Shown here piece after piece: positions 23,001-45,574 of a stretch of 64,000 bases of DNA. The position numbers and the translations under genes were made by a program. The DNA is taken from the NCBI GenBank assembly GCA_034508935.3, contig CM067445.1, positions 19,375,583 to 19,439,582 of the forward strand, given 5' to 3'. The DNA is from Berghia stephanieae. Taxonomy: Eukaryota > Mollusca > Gastropoda > Nudibranchia > Aeolidiidae. Position 1 is the stretch's first letter; each line of letters opens with the position of its first letter. The notes under the pieces are model-generated. The model made no database searches. It was not told the origin of the DNA and saw only the letters and a program-made list of their open reading frames with translations.

Positions 23001-26000
23001 TTTTCTATTCACTTCATGTCTTGTTGTTGCCAACATGGGTGCCTGCTCCACTCGCTTTTCTGAATTAAAAATTCACCCCATACACCGGAGCATACTCAAT
23101 GTCTCAATCGTTTCTATGTTATATGTTTGTGTTGAGAATATTGGCTATTGAGCTTAACTGCTGGTCAAAATTATTCGCGATGGTGGTGTACGAACGAATC
23201 GGCGGTCTCAAGAAGTGGGTGAGAGAGGGATCTAGTAATGACTTTGAGTTTGAAACGAATATTTTGTGTTCGTGGATAGCTCACACGGTAGAGCCACGCT
23301 CTCACCTGCCAGGCGGAGTTGTCGTACCAATAAGGTCGCAGGTTCAAACCCCACCACCGCCGCAAAAAATTTTTTATTCTCTATTGTCTTCTGGCGCTTT
23401 TCTATTCACTTCATGTCTTGTTGTATGATGCGGATGTCATTTTTCCCTAGAATACAAGAACGAAAAGCAAATATTAAGAAAATCTATTTTAAAGAGGTTA
23501 GAGCATAATGTGTTCTTCTACTTGGCTGGGTCTTTATATGATATTAATATATAATTATGGGTTAAAAGGTGTTTTATTGATGTATTTATTTGTAAAAGTT
23601 TCATCTCAGTTTTCGTGTCAATATTCTTTTTTTTGAAACACAGATTGCAAGATTACGGAATCCGTCCCCAGGATCTTTTAGGCATCCCCATGCCTGATCA
23701 TAAAAGATGGGTCGATGATTCTGCCTTCAGGGTCCAGGATCAAGAAAAAGAACAAAACACCTCCCTTTCGTCAGATGGATTTCCAGATTTGTCACAACTC
23801 CCACCAGAATTAGGTTAGTTCTATGGTTTGTCATGGATACGTTTTTATTCATCATAATAATTATCTTCTTCTTCTTCTTCTTCTTCTTTCTTCTTCTTCT
23901 TCTTCTTCTTCTTCTTCTTCTTCTTCTTCTTCTTCTTCTTCTTCTTCTTCTTCTTCTTCTTCTTCTTCTTCTTCTTCTTCTCCTTCTTCTTCTTCTTCTT
24001 TCTTTGTTGTCTTCCTCGTTGTTGCTGTTGCTGTTGGAGATTGCAGTAAATGAATGAATTTATTTTATTTTATTTTATTTACTTTTTGTCAGGTACCTGA
24101 GTCATGCTTTATGTAATGTGTTTATTTTTGGTGCTTATTTTGACAATAATTACTATGCAAACTCATATTTCTAAAATTATTCAAAATTGTAATTTTTATT
24201 TAAAGAGAATTGGGTTGCTTTAATCATTTATGTCAAGAACTCATTTTTTATAAAGATTGACCTTCGAACTAAACTTAGCAATATCTCATTTCAAACCTTT
24301 TCACCATCCGACTGATTATGTCATTCACTGTAACATTTGCTTTACTATTTTTGATAATTCAATCACCATATATTGCAGGTATAGAAATTCTTCGCCATCT
24401 AAATGCAACAGATTTATGTTTGGCATCATGTGTTTGGTCTCACATTGCTAATGACGAAATTTTATGGAGAGGGTAAGAACAGTTTCTATCAAAGTAAACA
24501 TTTTTTATTTTCCTCTTTGTGCAGTTTATATGAAAAGAGAAAGACTTTATTATTAAAATGAAGATTCTTCATCTTTTACACGCTTTACCTATCCATAATT
24601 TCCCCGTAGTTTTTTAAAATCTACAGTTATGTACATCTTTTGTCTTGGGCAACTTTATAATGAAAAGTTTTTTTTTGGATCTAGGTGTCAATAAATTATA
24701 CCGTACATTGAAACTATTTAATATTTTGACATAACTATAACATGTTTTGAATACCATTTCTTAAACATCATTATAAGCTCTACTGTGTCAATGTCTGTGC
24801 ATCGATGATGTTGTTCATAAGCTTTTTTTTACTTTTACATCCCCACCTCCTTCCCCCCCCCTTTCATTATGCAGATTGTGTCACAATTACTGGGGCAGTG
24901 TTAGCATCTACAGACGGCACCCTCCAGAGATACCTTACAAACAAATCTTCATGACTCTAGACGAAGCTTCCTTATCTTTCAATACTGACCCTTCTTTGGT
25001 AAGTTTGTGGAATCCACGTATTTCATATAATATTTATACCAAGTGGTGCTATCAGATTTTAATAGTAACTTACCAGTCACTACTTCAGAGTTGCTCAGCA
25101 GTTGGATGTTGCTTGTAATAATAATGATAGTGATTTCTTGAATAGCAAGCAATGTGAAATCCTCTAAGAACATTAAATTAAAAAACAAGGAATTTATCAT
25201 ACACCTTTCTTTCCCCGTAGGGATTTCAAATCCTGATGTCAAAGGGTATTCTAGACGACACCCCTATGGATATCGCAAGATTTCTACACACCACTGACAG
25301 GCTGTGGCCCAACAAGAAACTGGAGTTTTTGCAACAGAGGTATCCATTTTACTAGAAAATGTTCCTTTGATTTGGATTGATTAATTCTTAGGTTGATTCA
25401 CTCATATGATGGAAAAAATGCTGTGCCAAAAGGTCATTTCATAATGGTTTGACACAAAAGCCACTAATCTAAAGTAATTAAATGAATTATAGTCATGATT
25501 TACCTTTCATCAATTTCTCTGACAATAGCAATGATAAATGGCCACAAAACTGAGAGTTAGACATGAAAGGAATAACAGCTTCTCAAAGTAACAAATGTTA
25601 ATACTTAGTCCACCTCAACATGGTAAGAAGTTATTCACATTTGTTTAAGCCTTACTGTTGGTGGAAAATTTTCAGTTATGGACTATTTTACATTGTTATG
25701 CCTTGCGAAATTGGTGAAAATTAAATCCTTTCAGAATTCTTCAAAATAATATAATATTGATTTATTTTTGTCCAGTGCAACCTTTTGGCATAGCTCCAGG
25801 TATTGGATGTGAAGACTGTCACAGATCATTAGTAGTCAAGTCAGGATTGTTTTGTATTATTCTTTTTTTTTTTTTAATCGTCATGTTTTAAAAAAATATA
25901 AATATTTGTACATATTTCTCACAACACTGTGCCATATAAAGACATTAAAATAGACAGAAAGAAGACCGTTTTGGTTTTGTATTATTTCATTGTCAACCCT

Positions 26001-27087
26001 CGTTTACTGGTTTTAAAGATTTTGAAATGAAAGGGGAAACAATCAATTGCATGGCATATGGTCACTTTTGGATGTTATTTGAAAATGTCTTCCTGATTAA
26101 TTATCTCTCCTCTATTTAAGTATACGTTATTTTAATAATTAATAATGGATATGTATTTTTAAGTTGTATTTAATTGGGGATCTTTTGCTTGCCTCTGTAT
26201 GGGTGGACCTTTTATGTTCCCCATGAACATGTACATTACTTTTTTTTCTGGTGCTTAAGAATATAGATAAATTGAATATAGCCACGTTTTATACAATACC
26301 ACTTCTCCTTTGCTTAGCGGTGCCTAAATGACCAAAAAGTGTCACTTGTTTCAAAATAATCAACAGATTTTGATTTTATTTAATTTTTTTTTTTCAGGCC
26401 TGATGTGTTAGAGAGACTTGTACAGCTACAAAACTTTCAAAATCAGTTCCTGCCAAATGCCCTGCGGAAATTTTTCAAATCTGTCTCAGCCCCCAAAGAA
26501 AGAGGAGATATGCTGTCCTTGATGATTGAAAATTTTTCTGATAGATTTTGTGCCTGCAACCCTACAATTGGCCTTAGTAAAGGTATGTTTTATAATGCTT
26601 TAAATTTGTATAATTTTTCTTTAGCCTCATCTCTTGAAAATTTTCACTAATAAGCCTATTTAATCGTAAAAGAATTTGTTCTGTTACAAAGTTTTTAAAA
26701 TTATTTTATTTTGGTTATTTCTTTGTATGTCTGTTTAATTTTTTTCCCTTTCTTTATTTCTTTAAAAAAAATTTTTTATTGTGCTGAAAAAAAAATGGAG
26801 TTTGAGTGTTTCAGCATTTGTTGCATGTTAGTAGTAATTTATAACATTGTTTATTATTATTATTATTTATTTATTTTTATTCAGATGCAGTGTTTGTCCT
26901 CTGCTATTCCCTCATAATGTTGTCAGTGGATCTTGGAAGTCCCCAAGTCAAAAATAAAATGTCCAAACGAGAATTCATCAAAAATACCTGCCGAGCAGTG
27001 ACGGAACTCAGTGCTGACCTGGCCGGTCACATGTATGATAATATTTATTTAGCAGGCCACGTGGCTCCTAAGGATCTCATGGAATGA
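19993..27087 (+). CDS. FBXO8: F-box only protein 8 (F-box + Sec7), seven coding exons
   Basis: Coding exons join 19993-20012, 23644-23813, 24379-24472, 24875-24998, 25221-25339, 26398-26582 and 26885-27087. All have GT/AG borders and agreeing phases and give 304 residues, against about 319 in human FBXO8. The N-terminus MGQVIR resembles human MGQGLW. The F-box spans about residues 56-95 (QLPPEL, then HLNATDLCLASCVW). The Sec7 domain fills about 130-290 and keeps NQFLPNAL, RFCACNP and KNKMSKREFI. F-box proteins recruit substrates to SCF ubiquitin ligases through Skp1; vertebrate FBXO8 is reported to act on the small GTPase ARF6. The stretch APKERGD at 207-213 covers the position of the Sec7 glutamic finger and is like the vertebrate FBXO8 version, so exchange activity should not be assumed. 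Intron 1 (3.6 kb) hosts the inverted array. Confidence 0.95.
20925..20938 (+). repeat. 14-bp direct repeat, left border of inverted array
   Basis: TATGATGCGGATGT recurs exactly at 23424-23437. This is the pattern of a target-site duplication made when the 2.5-kb block inserted into FBXO8 intron 1. Confidence 0.85.
20992..21089 (-). ncRNA. tRNA-like pol III module, unit 1
   Basis: It starts TTCGTGG and ends CCGCGAA, which pair as a 7-bp acceptor-like stem. The D-arm/A box is TAGCTCACACGGTAGAGC and the B box is GGTTCAAACC. The A-to-B distance (about 57 bp) is long, and five extra bases lie before the acceptor strand, so this is tRNA-derived and not a canonical tRNA gene. Confidence 0.55.
21390..21485 (-). 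ncRNA. tRNA-like pol III module, unit 2
   Basis: As unit 1, but with a one-base change in the CGCG of the 3' stem. The same variant occurs in unit 6, which is not its mirror partner. Confidence 0.5.
21785..21882 (-). ncRNA. tRNA-like pol III module, unit 3
   Basis: A and B boxes as in unit 1. This is the innermost minus-strand unit. Confidence 0.55.
22475..22572 (+). ncRNA. tRNA-like pol III module, unit 4
   Basis: The innermost plus-strand unit. A T-run follows the CCGCGAA end and could act as a pol III terminator. Its upstream unit sequence has a two-base variation (ATTATATCGCG) that its mirror unit lacks. Confidence 0.55.
22872..22969 (+). ncRNA. tRNA-like pol III module, unit 5
   Basis: A and B boxes are intact. 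It is followed by ATTTTTTTAT. Confidence 0.55.
23269..23366 (+). ncRNA. tRNA-like pol III module, unit 6
   Basis: The outermost plus-strand unit, carrying the CCGCAAA variant of the 3' stem. Confidence 0.5.
23424..23437 (+). repeat. 14-bp direct repeat, right border of inverted array
   Basis: Exact copy of TATGATGCGGATGT at 20925-20938. Confidence 0.85.
23644..23813 (+). CDS. FBXO8: FBXO8 exon 2
   Basis: Encodes the variable N-terminal region and the start of the F-box (FPDLSQLPPEL). The acceptor is TTGAAACACAG and the donor GTTAGT. It ends in phase 1. Confidence 0.93.
23863..24002. repeat. (TTC)n microsatellite in FBXO8 intron 2
   Basis: A TTC run that starts about 50 bp after the exon 2 donor. 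The Ser/Leu open frames are repeat translation. Confidence 0.95.
24379..24472 (+). CDS. FBXO8: FBXO8 exon 3 (F-box core)
   Basis: Encodes the F-box core HLNATDLCLASCVW and the following DEILW, nearly identical to vertebrates. The donor is GTAAGA. It ends in phase 2. Confidence 0.95.
24875..24998 (+). CDS. FBXO8: FBXO8 exon 4
   Basis: Encodes the linker between F-box and Sec7, with a conserved WGSVSIYRRHPP. The donor is GTAAGT. It ends in phase 0. Confidence 0.93.
25221..25339 (+). CDS. FBXO8: FBXO8 exon 5
   Basis: Encodes MSKGILDDTPMDIARFL, matching the start of the vertebrate Sec7 region. It ends in phase 2. Confidence 0.94.
26398..26582 (+). CDS. FBXO8: FBXO8 exon 6 (Sec7 core)
   Basis: Encodes NQFLPNALRKFF, APKERGD and RFCACNP. 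The region equivalent to the catalytic Glu of ARF exchange factors lies here. It ends in phase 1. Confidence 0.95.
26885..27087 (+). CDS. FBXO8: FBXO8 exon 7 and stop
   Basis: Encodes DAVFVLCYSLIMLSVDLGSP and KNKMSKREFIKNT, then LYDNIYL-like MYDNIYLAGHVA, and ends at TGA 27085-27087. It is a few residues longer at the C-terminus than human. Confidence 0.95.
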
Positions 27088-28255
27088 GAGGGCTGTAACT
27101 TATTGATAATATCAATGATAACAGGTTTTATAGTTTTATATAAATTGGTTATTTCACAATGCATATGCTATCTGAATAACAAGACTCTCTTTCTATTGTT
27201 GTAATGGAATTACACTATGTCTCTTGCCCTATGGTTGGGGAAGAGGGCATGTGGGGAGGGATGTTGAGCAGGTGAAGGACGTAGACTCACTGTCCAAATA
27301 TTCTCCACACATAATGTACAATATGATTATCTCCAGATTTTTGTAATCAGCCGACAGATTTTTTTGTGATGTTTAAAATCATACAATATCCACTTCTTGA
27401 TATATGGTTAGTACATTTACATTATCTTTTACCAAAACCACGGTCAAATGTGTTACAGGCCCCGACAAGATGTGACATTCTTTAACTGCTCTTAGTTTCT
27501 GTTTCTATTTCTTTATTTATCCTTTTGTTATATTTTTCTTGCATAATGCTTGGTTATCCTTTTTTTTAATGTGCTTAAATCATTCATATTGGACTGAAGG
27601 GTTAATGTTAAGAATTAACTAAACTGTTTTTAAAAATTGGGTGTAGACTTCAGTTCTGAAGGCATTTGTCCCAAGACACATTGTAATCTAAAGAGGAATT
27701 TAAAAAATAAACCGTGAATGATAACTGATGAATAGAGATCTGAAGCTTTCATTGTATTTACAATGAATAAGATGAAAAATTGTAAGTTTTGCTTGATCTG
27801 TGTCTGATTTATGAGGTATTAAGATTTATCCCCTCTTCTCAAAATTTTAAACTATTGTCAAAATTTCTTTTGAAAAGATTAAAGCACTAAATGAGATTAG
27901 GGTTACAGTCATTTTTATTTTATTATGTTTGGCTTGAGGGGTGCTGGGAATCAGATTAGTAAGGCAACTTCTTTCACCAACTAGTTGTGATGTGGGACAC
28001 CCTTAGACAAACTATTGACCCCCTAAACCTTGTTTTGTCCTATGCCTCTCTCTATTTCTCTTTAAATTTCTCTCTGCTTGTTATATTGAATAATGTGGGT
28101 TTGTTAGTTGTTTTAAATTGTTTCTATACTAATTATTGTCTGCTCGGGTCTGTGAAATGTTGTCGCATATTATGCTAGAACAATACGTACCAATTTGTTG
28201 GAAAGCCTCTTCTGTGATATTGTTTAGTGGTAATTGTAATATTTATTCACGAGTT
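27088..28255 (+). other. FBXO8 3' UTR and downstream sequence
   Basis: No further exon is seen. An AATAAA at about 27706-27711 is a candidate poly(A) signal roughly 620 bp after the stop; others follow, for example near 28577. Which one is used cannot be told. Confidence 0.4.

Positions 28256-28304
<49 letters not shown>
28256..28304. repeat. (GT)n microsatellite
   Basis: An uninterrupted GT dinucleotide run. Confidence 0.95.
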
Positions 28305-28309
<5 letters not shown>

Positions 28310-29399
28310 GAAGTGTTTTATCAGAATTTATGACATCTATTATGAATTTTATGGAGAAAGAATTTCAGTTTTAAAAGATTTGATGATGTTATTCTGATTA
28401 TTTTATCTTGCATGTGATAAACCGCTAGTTTGTTCTTTTGAGGGTTTTAAAAAAAATGTAGTTTTTTTCTTTCTTTCTTTTTTATTAAAAAGAAAAAAAT
28501 ATTATTTTGTCTTTTGCATTCGAGGTAAAGAGAGCTGAGCGTACCAATGCTATCTTTTCCTTGGATATCAAATAACCAATAAATCAAACTTGACCCCTCA
28601 TGTTTCACTTTATGTTTTCAAATTATGCTTCAATGTAGCCATTGTAAAATGAAAAGTGCCCAATAATGTTTCAGTTTAGTCATGATGAAATTATAAAGCA
28701 CTTTGATAAGGAAATGCGACTACTATCTTTTAAAGTTGATTTTTACTTTGCTAACTAAAGGTTTCAGATTTGTATATAGTGTTGATAGAAAAAAAATTGA
28801 GTAACCTGGTCTGATCAAGCTAAGGAAAGGAAAATATCTTTTAACAGTTTATCTTATTAAGCCGTTGAAGTGTTTTATTAAATATTTAGAGCATTTGTAA
28901 TTGTTTAAATTTAATGTGTCAGTTTTAGTGAAAAGTGGTCCATCCTGCATGATCAAAAGGGTTCAACAAAAAGTCCTTTGGCGACGTGAAAACGGAGTTT
29001 AGTGTAAAGTGGACATTAGCAATTTCTGGCTTCCCTATGGATCGGATGCAAGTCTATCACAAAGTACTCTCTCTCTTTTTTTTTTTTTTATCAGACCTTT
29101 TTTATTTAAGGATATTCTATTCCAGATTAAAGGAGTTAACAGGAAACACAAACATTGTTTACAGAATGAATCCACTTGTCTTTAATTTTGTCCTTATATA
29201 TCACAGCAGCAGCATTATCAAAACTTTAGGTTTTTCTAAATATTTTTCACCATTGAACAAGGTTCGAATGAGAATTCGGGTTGAAATCCCTTAAATAATA
29301 AACAAACACTAATGAGTTTGCAAGGATTGCAACAAAGATGTATATGAAGTATAAGGGTGCTGAGAATAATGCTATTGTTGATTTTGTATTTTAACGACG

Positions 29400-29400
<1 letters not shown>
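28305..29400. other. Intergenic, nothing recognised
   Basis: Between the convergent FBXO8 and FAS1 genes. No gene is supported; the 102-codon open frame at 28986-29294 has no recognisable domain. Confidence 0.4.
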
Positions 29401-29442
<42 letters not shown>

Positions 29443-29648
29443 TATAGTATCATCATCATCATTGTTATTATTATTATTAAAGGGTTTTTTTTCAAGTATG
29501 GCAATGAAGCCAACACTGTGCCGATAATTAATAATAAAATTGTCACAGAGTCATACTATTCATGTTGATAAAATATTTCTAAATAATATAAACCATATCA
29601 GGCAATGTGTACTTATACCCATCGTATTCTTTATTATTATTATTATTA

Positions 29649-29728
<80 letters not shown>

Positions 29729-29828
29729 TATTATTATTACTATTACTATTATTATTTTACTATTACTATTATTATTATTACTATTATATTATTATATTAT
29801 ATTATATTATTATATTTTATTTTTTTTC

Positions 29829-29887
<59 letters not shown>

Positions 29888-30126
29888 ATATTATTATCTA
29901 TATTGTATTATTATTATTATTATTATTATATTATTATTATTACTATTATTCGTATTATATTATTATATTTTATATTATTATTATTATTATTATTTTATTA
30001 TTATTATATATTATTTTATTATTATTATTATTACTATTATTATATTATTACTATTATTATTATTGTATTATTATTATATTATTATTATTATTATTATATT
30101 ATTATTATTATTATTATTATTTTATT
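29401..30126. repeat. (ATT)n microsatellite cluster
   Basis: A short ATT run (29401-29440) and then a long, frequently interrupted TTA/ATT tract (29629-30126). Ile/Tyr/Leu open frames are repeat translation. Confidence 0.93.
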
Positions 30127-30493
30127 AAAGGCATGCAAATGACTTTCCCAGGATTGGGAAAATGTTGGGTTTTTTTTTTCGGTTTTATATCTTTGAGATT
30201 CACTAAACTTTCAGTGCGGATAGGCTTATTGTGCTTTGAATCATATTTCACTTTGCTCTATTTCTTTGTTCAAATTTGTGACGGTGCGTGAATCTGTATT
30301 GTGTCAGATGAACTAGAAAAAAGAAAATGGTAAAAATAGAAATATTCAGATTGAAAAATTAGTTTGTGAGTTAGAACGCTCATTCCAATTTTAAGAAATG
30401 CATAACAAATAACTTATTTTATTGATCTACAAAAAAAAGGAAAGAATATGTGCAATGATATTCTGTGTGTCATCGATAAAAAAAGGAGGAGAG
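30127..30493. other. Intergenic, nothing recognised
   Basis: Unique AT-rich sequence with no supported feature. Confidence 0.4.
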
Positions 30494-30572
<79 letters not shown>

Positions 30573-30579
30573 GGGGGGG
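30494..30579. repeat. (AG)n followed by a G run
   Basis: An AG dinucleotide run to about 30561, then an 18-base G run. Confidence 0.95.
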
Positions 30580-31059
30580 CAATGTTATCTTTTTCTACAA
30601 TTGCTGTTTCCAGAGATGTGTGAAATTTTAAAGGGATGTGTTATGTTTTCCAACCTTATCAATGCTTTTCAGTCGTTTCTAAACCTGTACCACATGATGT
30701 GATGAGTGATTTAGAAGTGTTGTGATTTTATCATTTTAATGTGAAAACAGCAGCATGGTGTTTCCAATCTTTATAAGGTCTAATGATATTTTCAAGGGTT
30801 TAAAAAAATGGGATATGTCTTTTTACGCTCCCTAAAATTATTATGTTGATTGCTTGAGATTCAGTCACTTTTGCTACAACTCAATTTCAACCATTTATTA
30901 TTGTGAAAATGTTATTTGAACACAACAAACCTCCCACAATTTATAAATCAAAATATATTTAACATGTAATAAGATAAAAACATAAAAGTGTTTTTGCAGT
31001 TGTTTTTTTAAACGTTTCTTCTTTATGTGCTGTATTTAGGAATGACAATTCCCTTTGGG

Positions 31060-31285
31060 ATGGTTGGTTCCCGGTTTGAGACCTATTCTGGGCGACAGAG
31101 TCCTCGGACAAGGCTCTTCAATCACGTTCTGTCACACTGCACTCGGGCGTGAAATGAGTACCTGGCAACGCCGTCTCACAGGGGTCATGTCTCGTCCTGT
31201 TATTGTAACTGTTGACTTGGGACCCCTTGTGAAGCTTATTGAGCACATTTAATGGATGATGCCCTTTATGAAAGCTCAAGGTTTT
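31060..31285 (+). mobile_element. tRNA-SINE, 5'-eroded copy
   Basis: It shares AATGAGTACCTGGCAA, GGGGTCATGTCTCGTCCTG and TGGGACCCCTTGTGAAGC with the copy at 2121-2428. The tRNA head is degraded. Confidence 0.7.
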
Positions 31286-31737
31286 ACGTTTATTAAATAA
31301 TAGACTGACTCGGATAAACGTGGGATGATTTTTTCTGTCTTGCTTTGGCTGGTATATCCAAGTAATCATTATTGGCCCATAATACTCATTTAAAAGAAAA
31401 CTAGAGCAGTATTTTACATCCCTTACACATAGGACCACCGGTTTCCAAGGTCATTATTGAGTACTTGTATTCAGAACTTTGAAGCATTCAAAAATCTTTC
31501 CAAGGAGAACATTATTAATTTTATTGAGAAACTTATAGTGATTACTTTTTTTTCTTCCCATGAAAAGTACGAATTTTGAAAAAAAAAAAACAAACAAAAA
31601 ACAAGCTTGTCTATGTAAGGACACAACTATTCCAATGCTTTTTCTTACATTTATTACTTTTTCGTATAAATAAACCCCAAATGTTATCATGATATCATCA
31701 TAAATATTACTACTGCCTTTGACGTCTAATTAATTAT

Positions 31738-43116
<11,379 letters not shown>

Positions 43117-43227
43117 TGTTCTGTTTTCTGGGGTGGGGCCCTGAAATACAATAATAATAATTTAACATTCAACATTAAAAACGAGTCGAGGAGGTAGCAG
43201 CTTGGTGTCACACTGATATGTTATGAT

Positions 43228-43470
43228 GATCTATCCAAGCAGAAAACGCATCGCCGCAATCGGAAGCTTCGTCAGAACGCAACGTTCAACTAGATGCTCT
43301 GCGGTTTTGGGTTCTTGACCACAACGGCCTGGCAACTTCTCCCCCAGTTTCGGGGAGTCGCCGAGGAGGTGACTTTCAAAACGTGCTAAGTTAGATCCAG
43401 ATAGAAAATGAGTTACCGCTTTCAAGCAATCTGTTGAGCACCCTAGAATCACCAGAGAAAATATAAGTGT
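43228..43470 (-). pseudogene. Fragment of a non-LTR retrotransposon RT C-terminal region
   Basis: The minus strand reads LARFESHLLG and then GRCGQEPKTAEHLVERC. The (C)xCGxxxxTAEHLxxxC pattern is typical of the region after the reverse transcriptase in many non-LTR elements. There is no RT core nearby, so this is a short truncated remnant. Confidence 0.45.
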
Positions 43471-43656
43471 CAGGGTATTGTTCCATGATAACAAGATAAG
43501 TATTTTCCTTTTGGAAGTCAATAAATTATTAATACTTTTTAAAAAATGCGGTTTCCCTGAATAGTGAAAATTTAGCAGGTTCTCACATTCACATCCTCAA
43601 TCAATGTACTCAAACCAGTTATCGAGAATAAGAATTAAATGTGACTACTACTACTA

Positions 43657-43947
43657 AAAAAAATAATTGAGCATTTATATAGCGCAATATCCACTTAACG
43701 TGCTCAATGCGCTTTACAAGGGGTCCCTGGTCAACAGCAACATGTAGGACGAGACATGACGCCTGTTAGGCGATATTACAATTTTTGGACAAAGACAACG
43801 CTGTTAACGGCCAGGTACTCACCCGAGTACGGTGAGAGAATGTGAGTAAAGAGTCTTTTCCAAGGACTCAACTATGCGCCGAGCGAGGCTCGAACCCAGG
43901 ACCTTCCGATCCGAAAGCGAGTGTCATACCACTAGACCACATAGCCG
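43657..43947 (-). mobile_element. tRNA-derived SINE, full-length copy
   Basis: On the minus strand it has the head CGGCTATGTGGTCTAGTGGT, the B box GGGTTCGAGCC, a body as at 2121, and a tail that ends in ATATAAATGCTCAATTATTT. ACTACTACTA flanks both sides (near 43644-43656 and 43949-43958), which fits a target-site duplication inside a CTA repeat. Confidence 0.85.
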
Positions 43948-43959
43948 CACTACTACTAC

Positions 43960-45574
43960 GATTATTTATTTCTTCTTCTACTGCAAAGTATGAAACCGTC
44001 AAAGACAACAATAAATATGACCAAAGCAACAGCTGTTTAATTATAAACTTTAAAAAATACATAACAAAACTATTTAAAATTATGTGTCGGCACCAAAACA
44101 TCAACAAAAAAATGTATCACCTCTTGAAAATCTAATGAATGGAAAATACTCTAAAAATTATAATCTAGCTTACAAATAAATAGGTCTTACATTATGTAAA
44201 TGAGGAAAGGATGCCTAGATGTGTAGGTAGCCACTGGACCAGGTCAAAGTATGTATTTAGCCATCAGTCTCCTTGTGTTGCTGGAGACAATCTGGACATT
44301 AAAATATTACGTCATTTTTCTTATCTTTCCCAGCACTCCTACGCTTACATATTACTGTAAGACTTAAACTTAAATGACGAGACACTGGATTCGAAGATCT
44401 GAAGGGCAATTGTCCAGACTGAGACATAACATGGATTTAAGGGAAAAGTATAAAGTCAAAATAAGAAAATAAAACTCCTCTGATCTATATTTTTCGAGAA
44501 CGATCTAATTTCTATTTGCTTGAAAAGCGGGACTTAGCTTTGCTTTTCATTATTTCTCCAAAGATTTTAACTTTAAGCTGTTTCTTTTTAGATAGTCAGC
44601 TTCCATACATCTTGTGGACTTTTCCAAACCATCCAAGCCTTATTCCTTTCATTTTTTTGCCAAGGGACATGCAACTAATTACAATAATGTACCTACATCT
44701 AGAACGCACGGCTTGTTCCCATAGGAAGAAGCTCTTGTCACGTTTACTATATATAATAATTGTTAGATACAAAATATACAGGACATTCTCACATTTCCAA
44801 AGGAAATTAATCTAATCAAAAGCATATCTAGATAAATGAGTCTTCAATTAAAAAAAAAAGACCCTCATAGTTGCTGAATTTCCAGACTACCGTCAACATA
44901 ATAAAGTCTTTGACGGGAAGCCAATAGAGATGGTATAGAACAATTGCTTTACTTGCTTAATCTCAACCGGATTTTGTAAGGGATCGGAGATTGATAATAA
45001 CACATGTCGCAGATCTGTTCATTTATTTAACATCTCAGTTCTACTTTTACTTGTGACAAAATAGGGATCAGGTTCAGGTACTGGTGTAAGATTAAAAATC
45101 TGAAGAGGTGTGGATCAGAAAGAAAAATACAAGAATCCCCCCCCCCCCCCCCCCAAAAAAAAAAAAAAAAAAAAAAATCAGCCTGCCTATATTAGGGAGG
45201 GATAATTTAATTTCTTACACTAAACTATCTTAGCCACCATATTTGAGTGGGCAACTGAGTAAAATCGTGACAGTTAATCTTAGCTAACGCTATGTGTAAC
45301 ATAAACTAGTGCCTTACCAAATGTGTAGACGGAGATATGAGGGTGGTTTCTGATTAAATTATTGTCTATTTGTCTTCGGGCGTATGGTTAACATTGTGCC
45401 AGTAATCTGTCAGCCTATTTACGTCACAGTCCCTGGAACTATACGCACAGTGAAACGCCGATATGTCGATAGATCTTCATTATTAAAACAAAAACAAAAA
45501 AAAAAAGAACAAAAAAGAACCAAAAACAAAAAACCCCAAAAAAACTTGCATTTATATAGCACGATAGCTCTGAG
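43960..45574. other. Intergenic between FAS1 and ABCC genes
   Basis: No gene is supported. It contains a C-run/A-run near 45137-45177 and scattered AT-rich sequence. Confidence 0.4.

Larger units (their letters stand above)
20939..23423. mobile_element. Giant inverted array: 3 + 3 units of about 397 bp, each with a tRNA-like module
   Basis: Three head-to-tail units read on the minus strand (to about 22178), followed by three on the plus strand. The palindrome centre is at about 22178, inside GAATAAAAAATTTTTATTC. The repeat spacing is 397-398 bp, measured at the B-box-like GGTTCAAACC. The outermost left unit lacks an internal piece between two GAAAAGC strings, and the right end stops at CTTGTTG. 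Repeated open frames of up to 149 aa run through it in several frames, but the unit length is not a multiple of three and no domain is recognisable, so they are not taken as genes. The ends are flanked by a 14-bp duplication. It could be a fold-back element with tandem-repeat arms or a multimeric SINE inserted by LINE machinery; the class is unresolved. Confidence 0.9.

Noticed and set aside
21603-23428. Repeated 109-149 aa open frames in the inverted array as a gene family
   Set aside because: The frames cross the tRNA-like module, change between units because 397 is not a multiple of three, and show no domain.
28986-29294. 102-codon open frame on the plus strand
   Set aside because: AT-rich, no domain, no splice or codon support.
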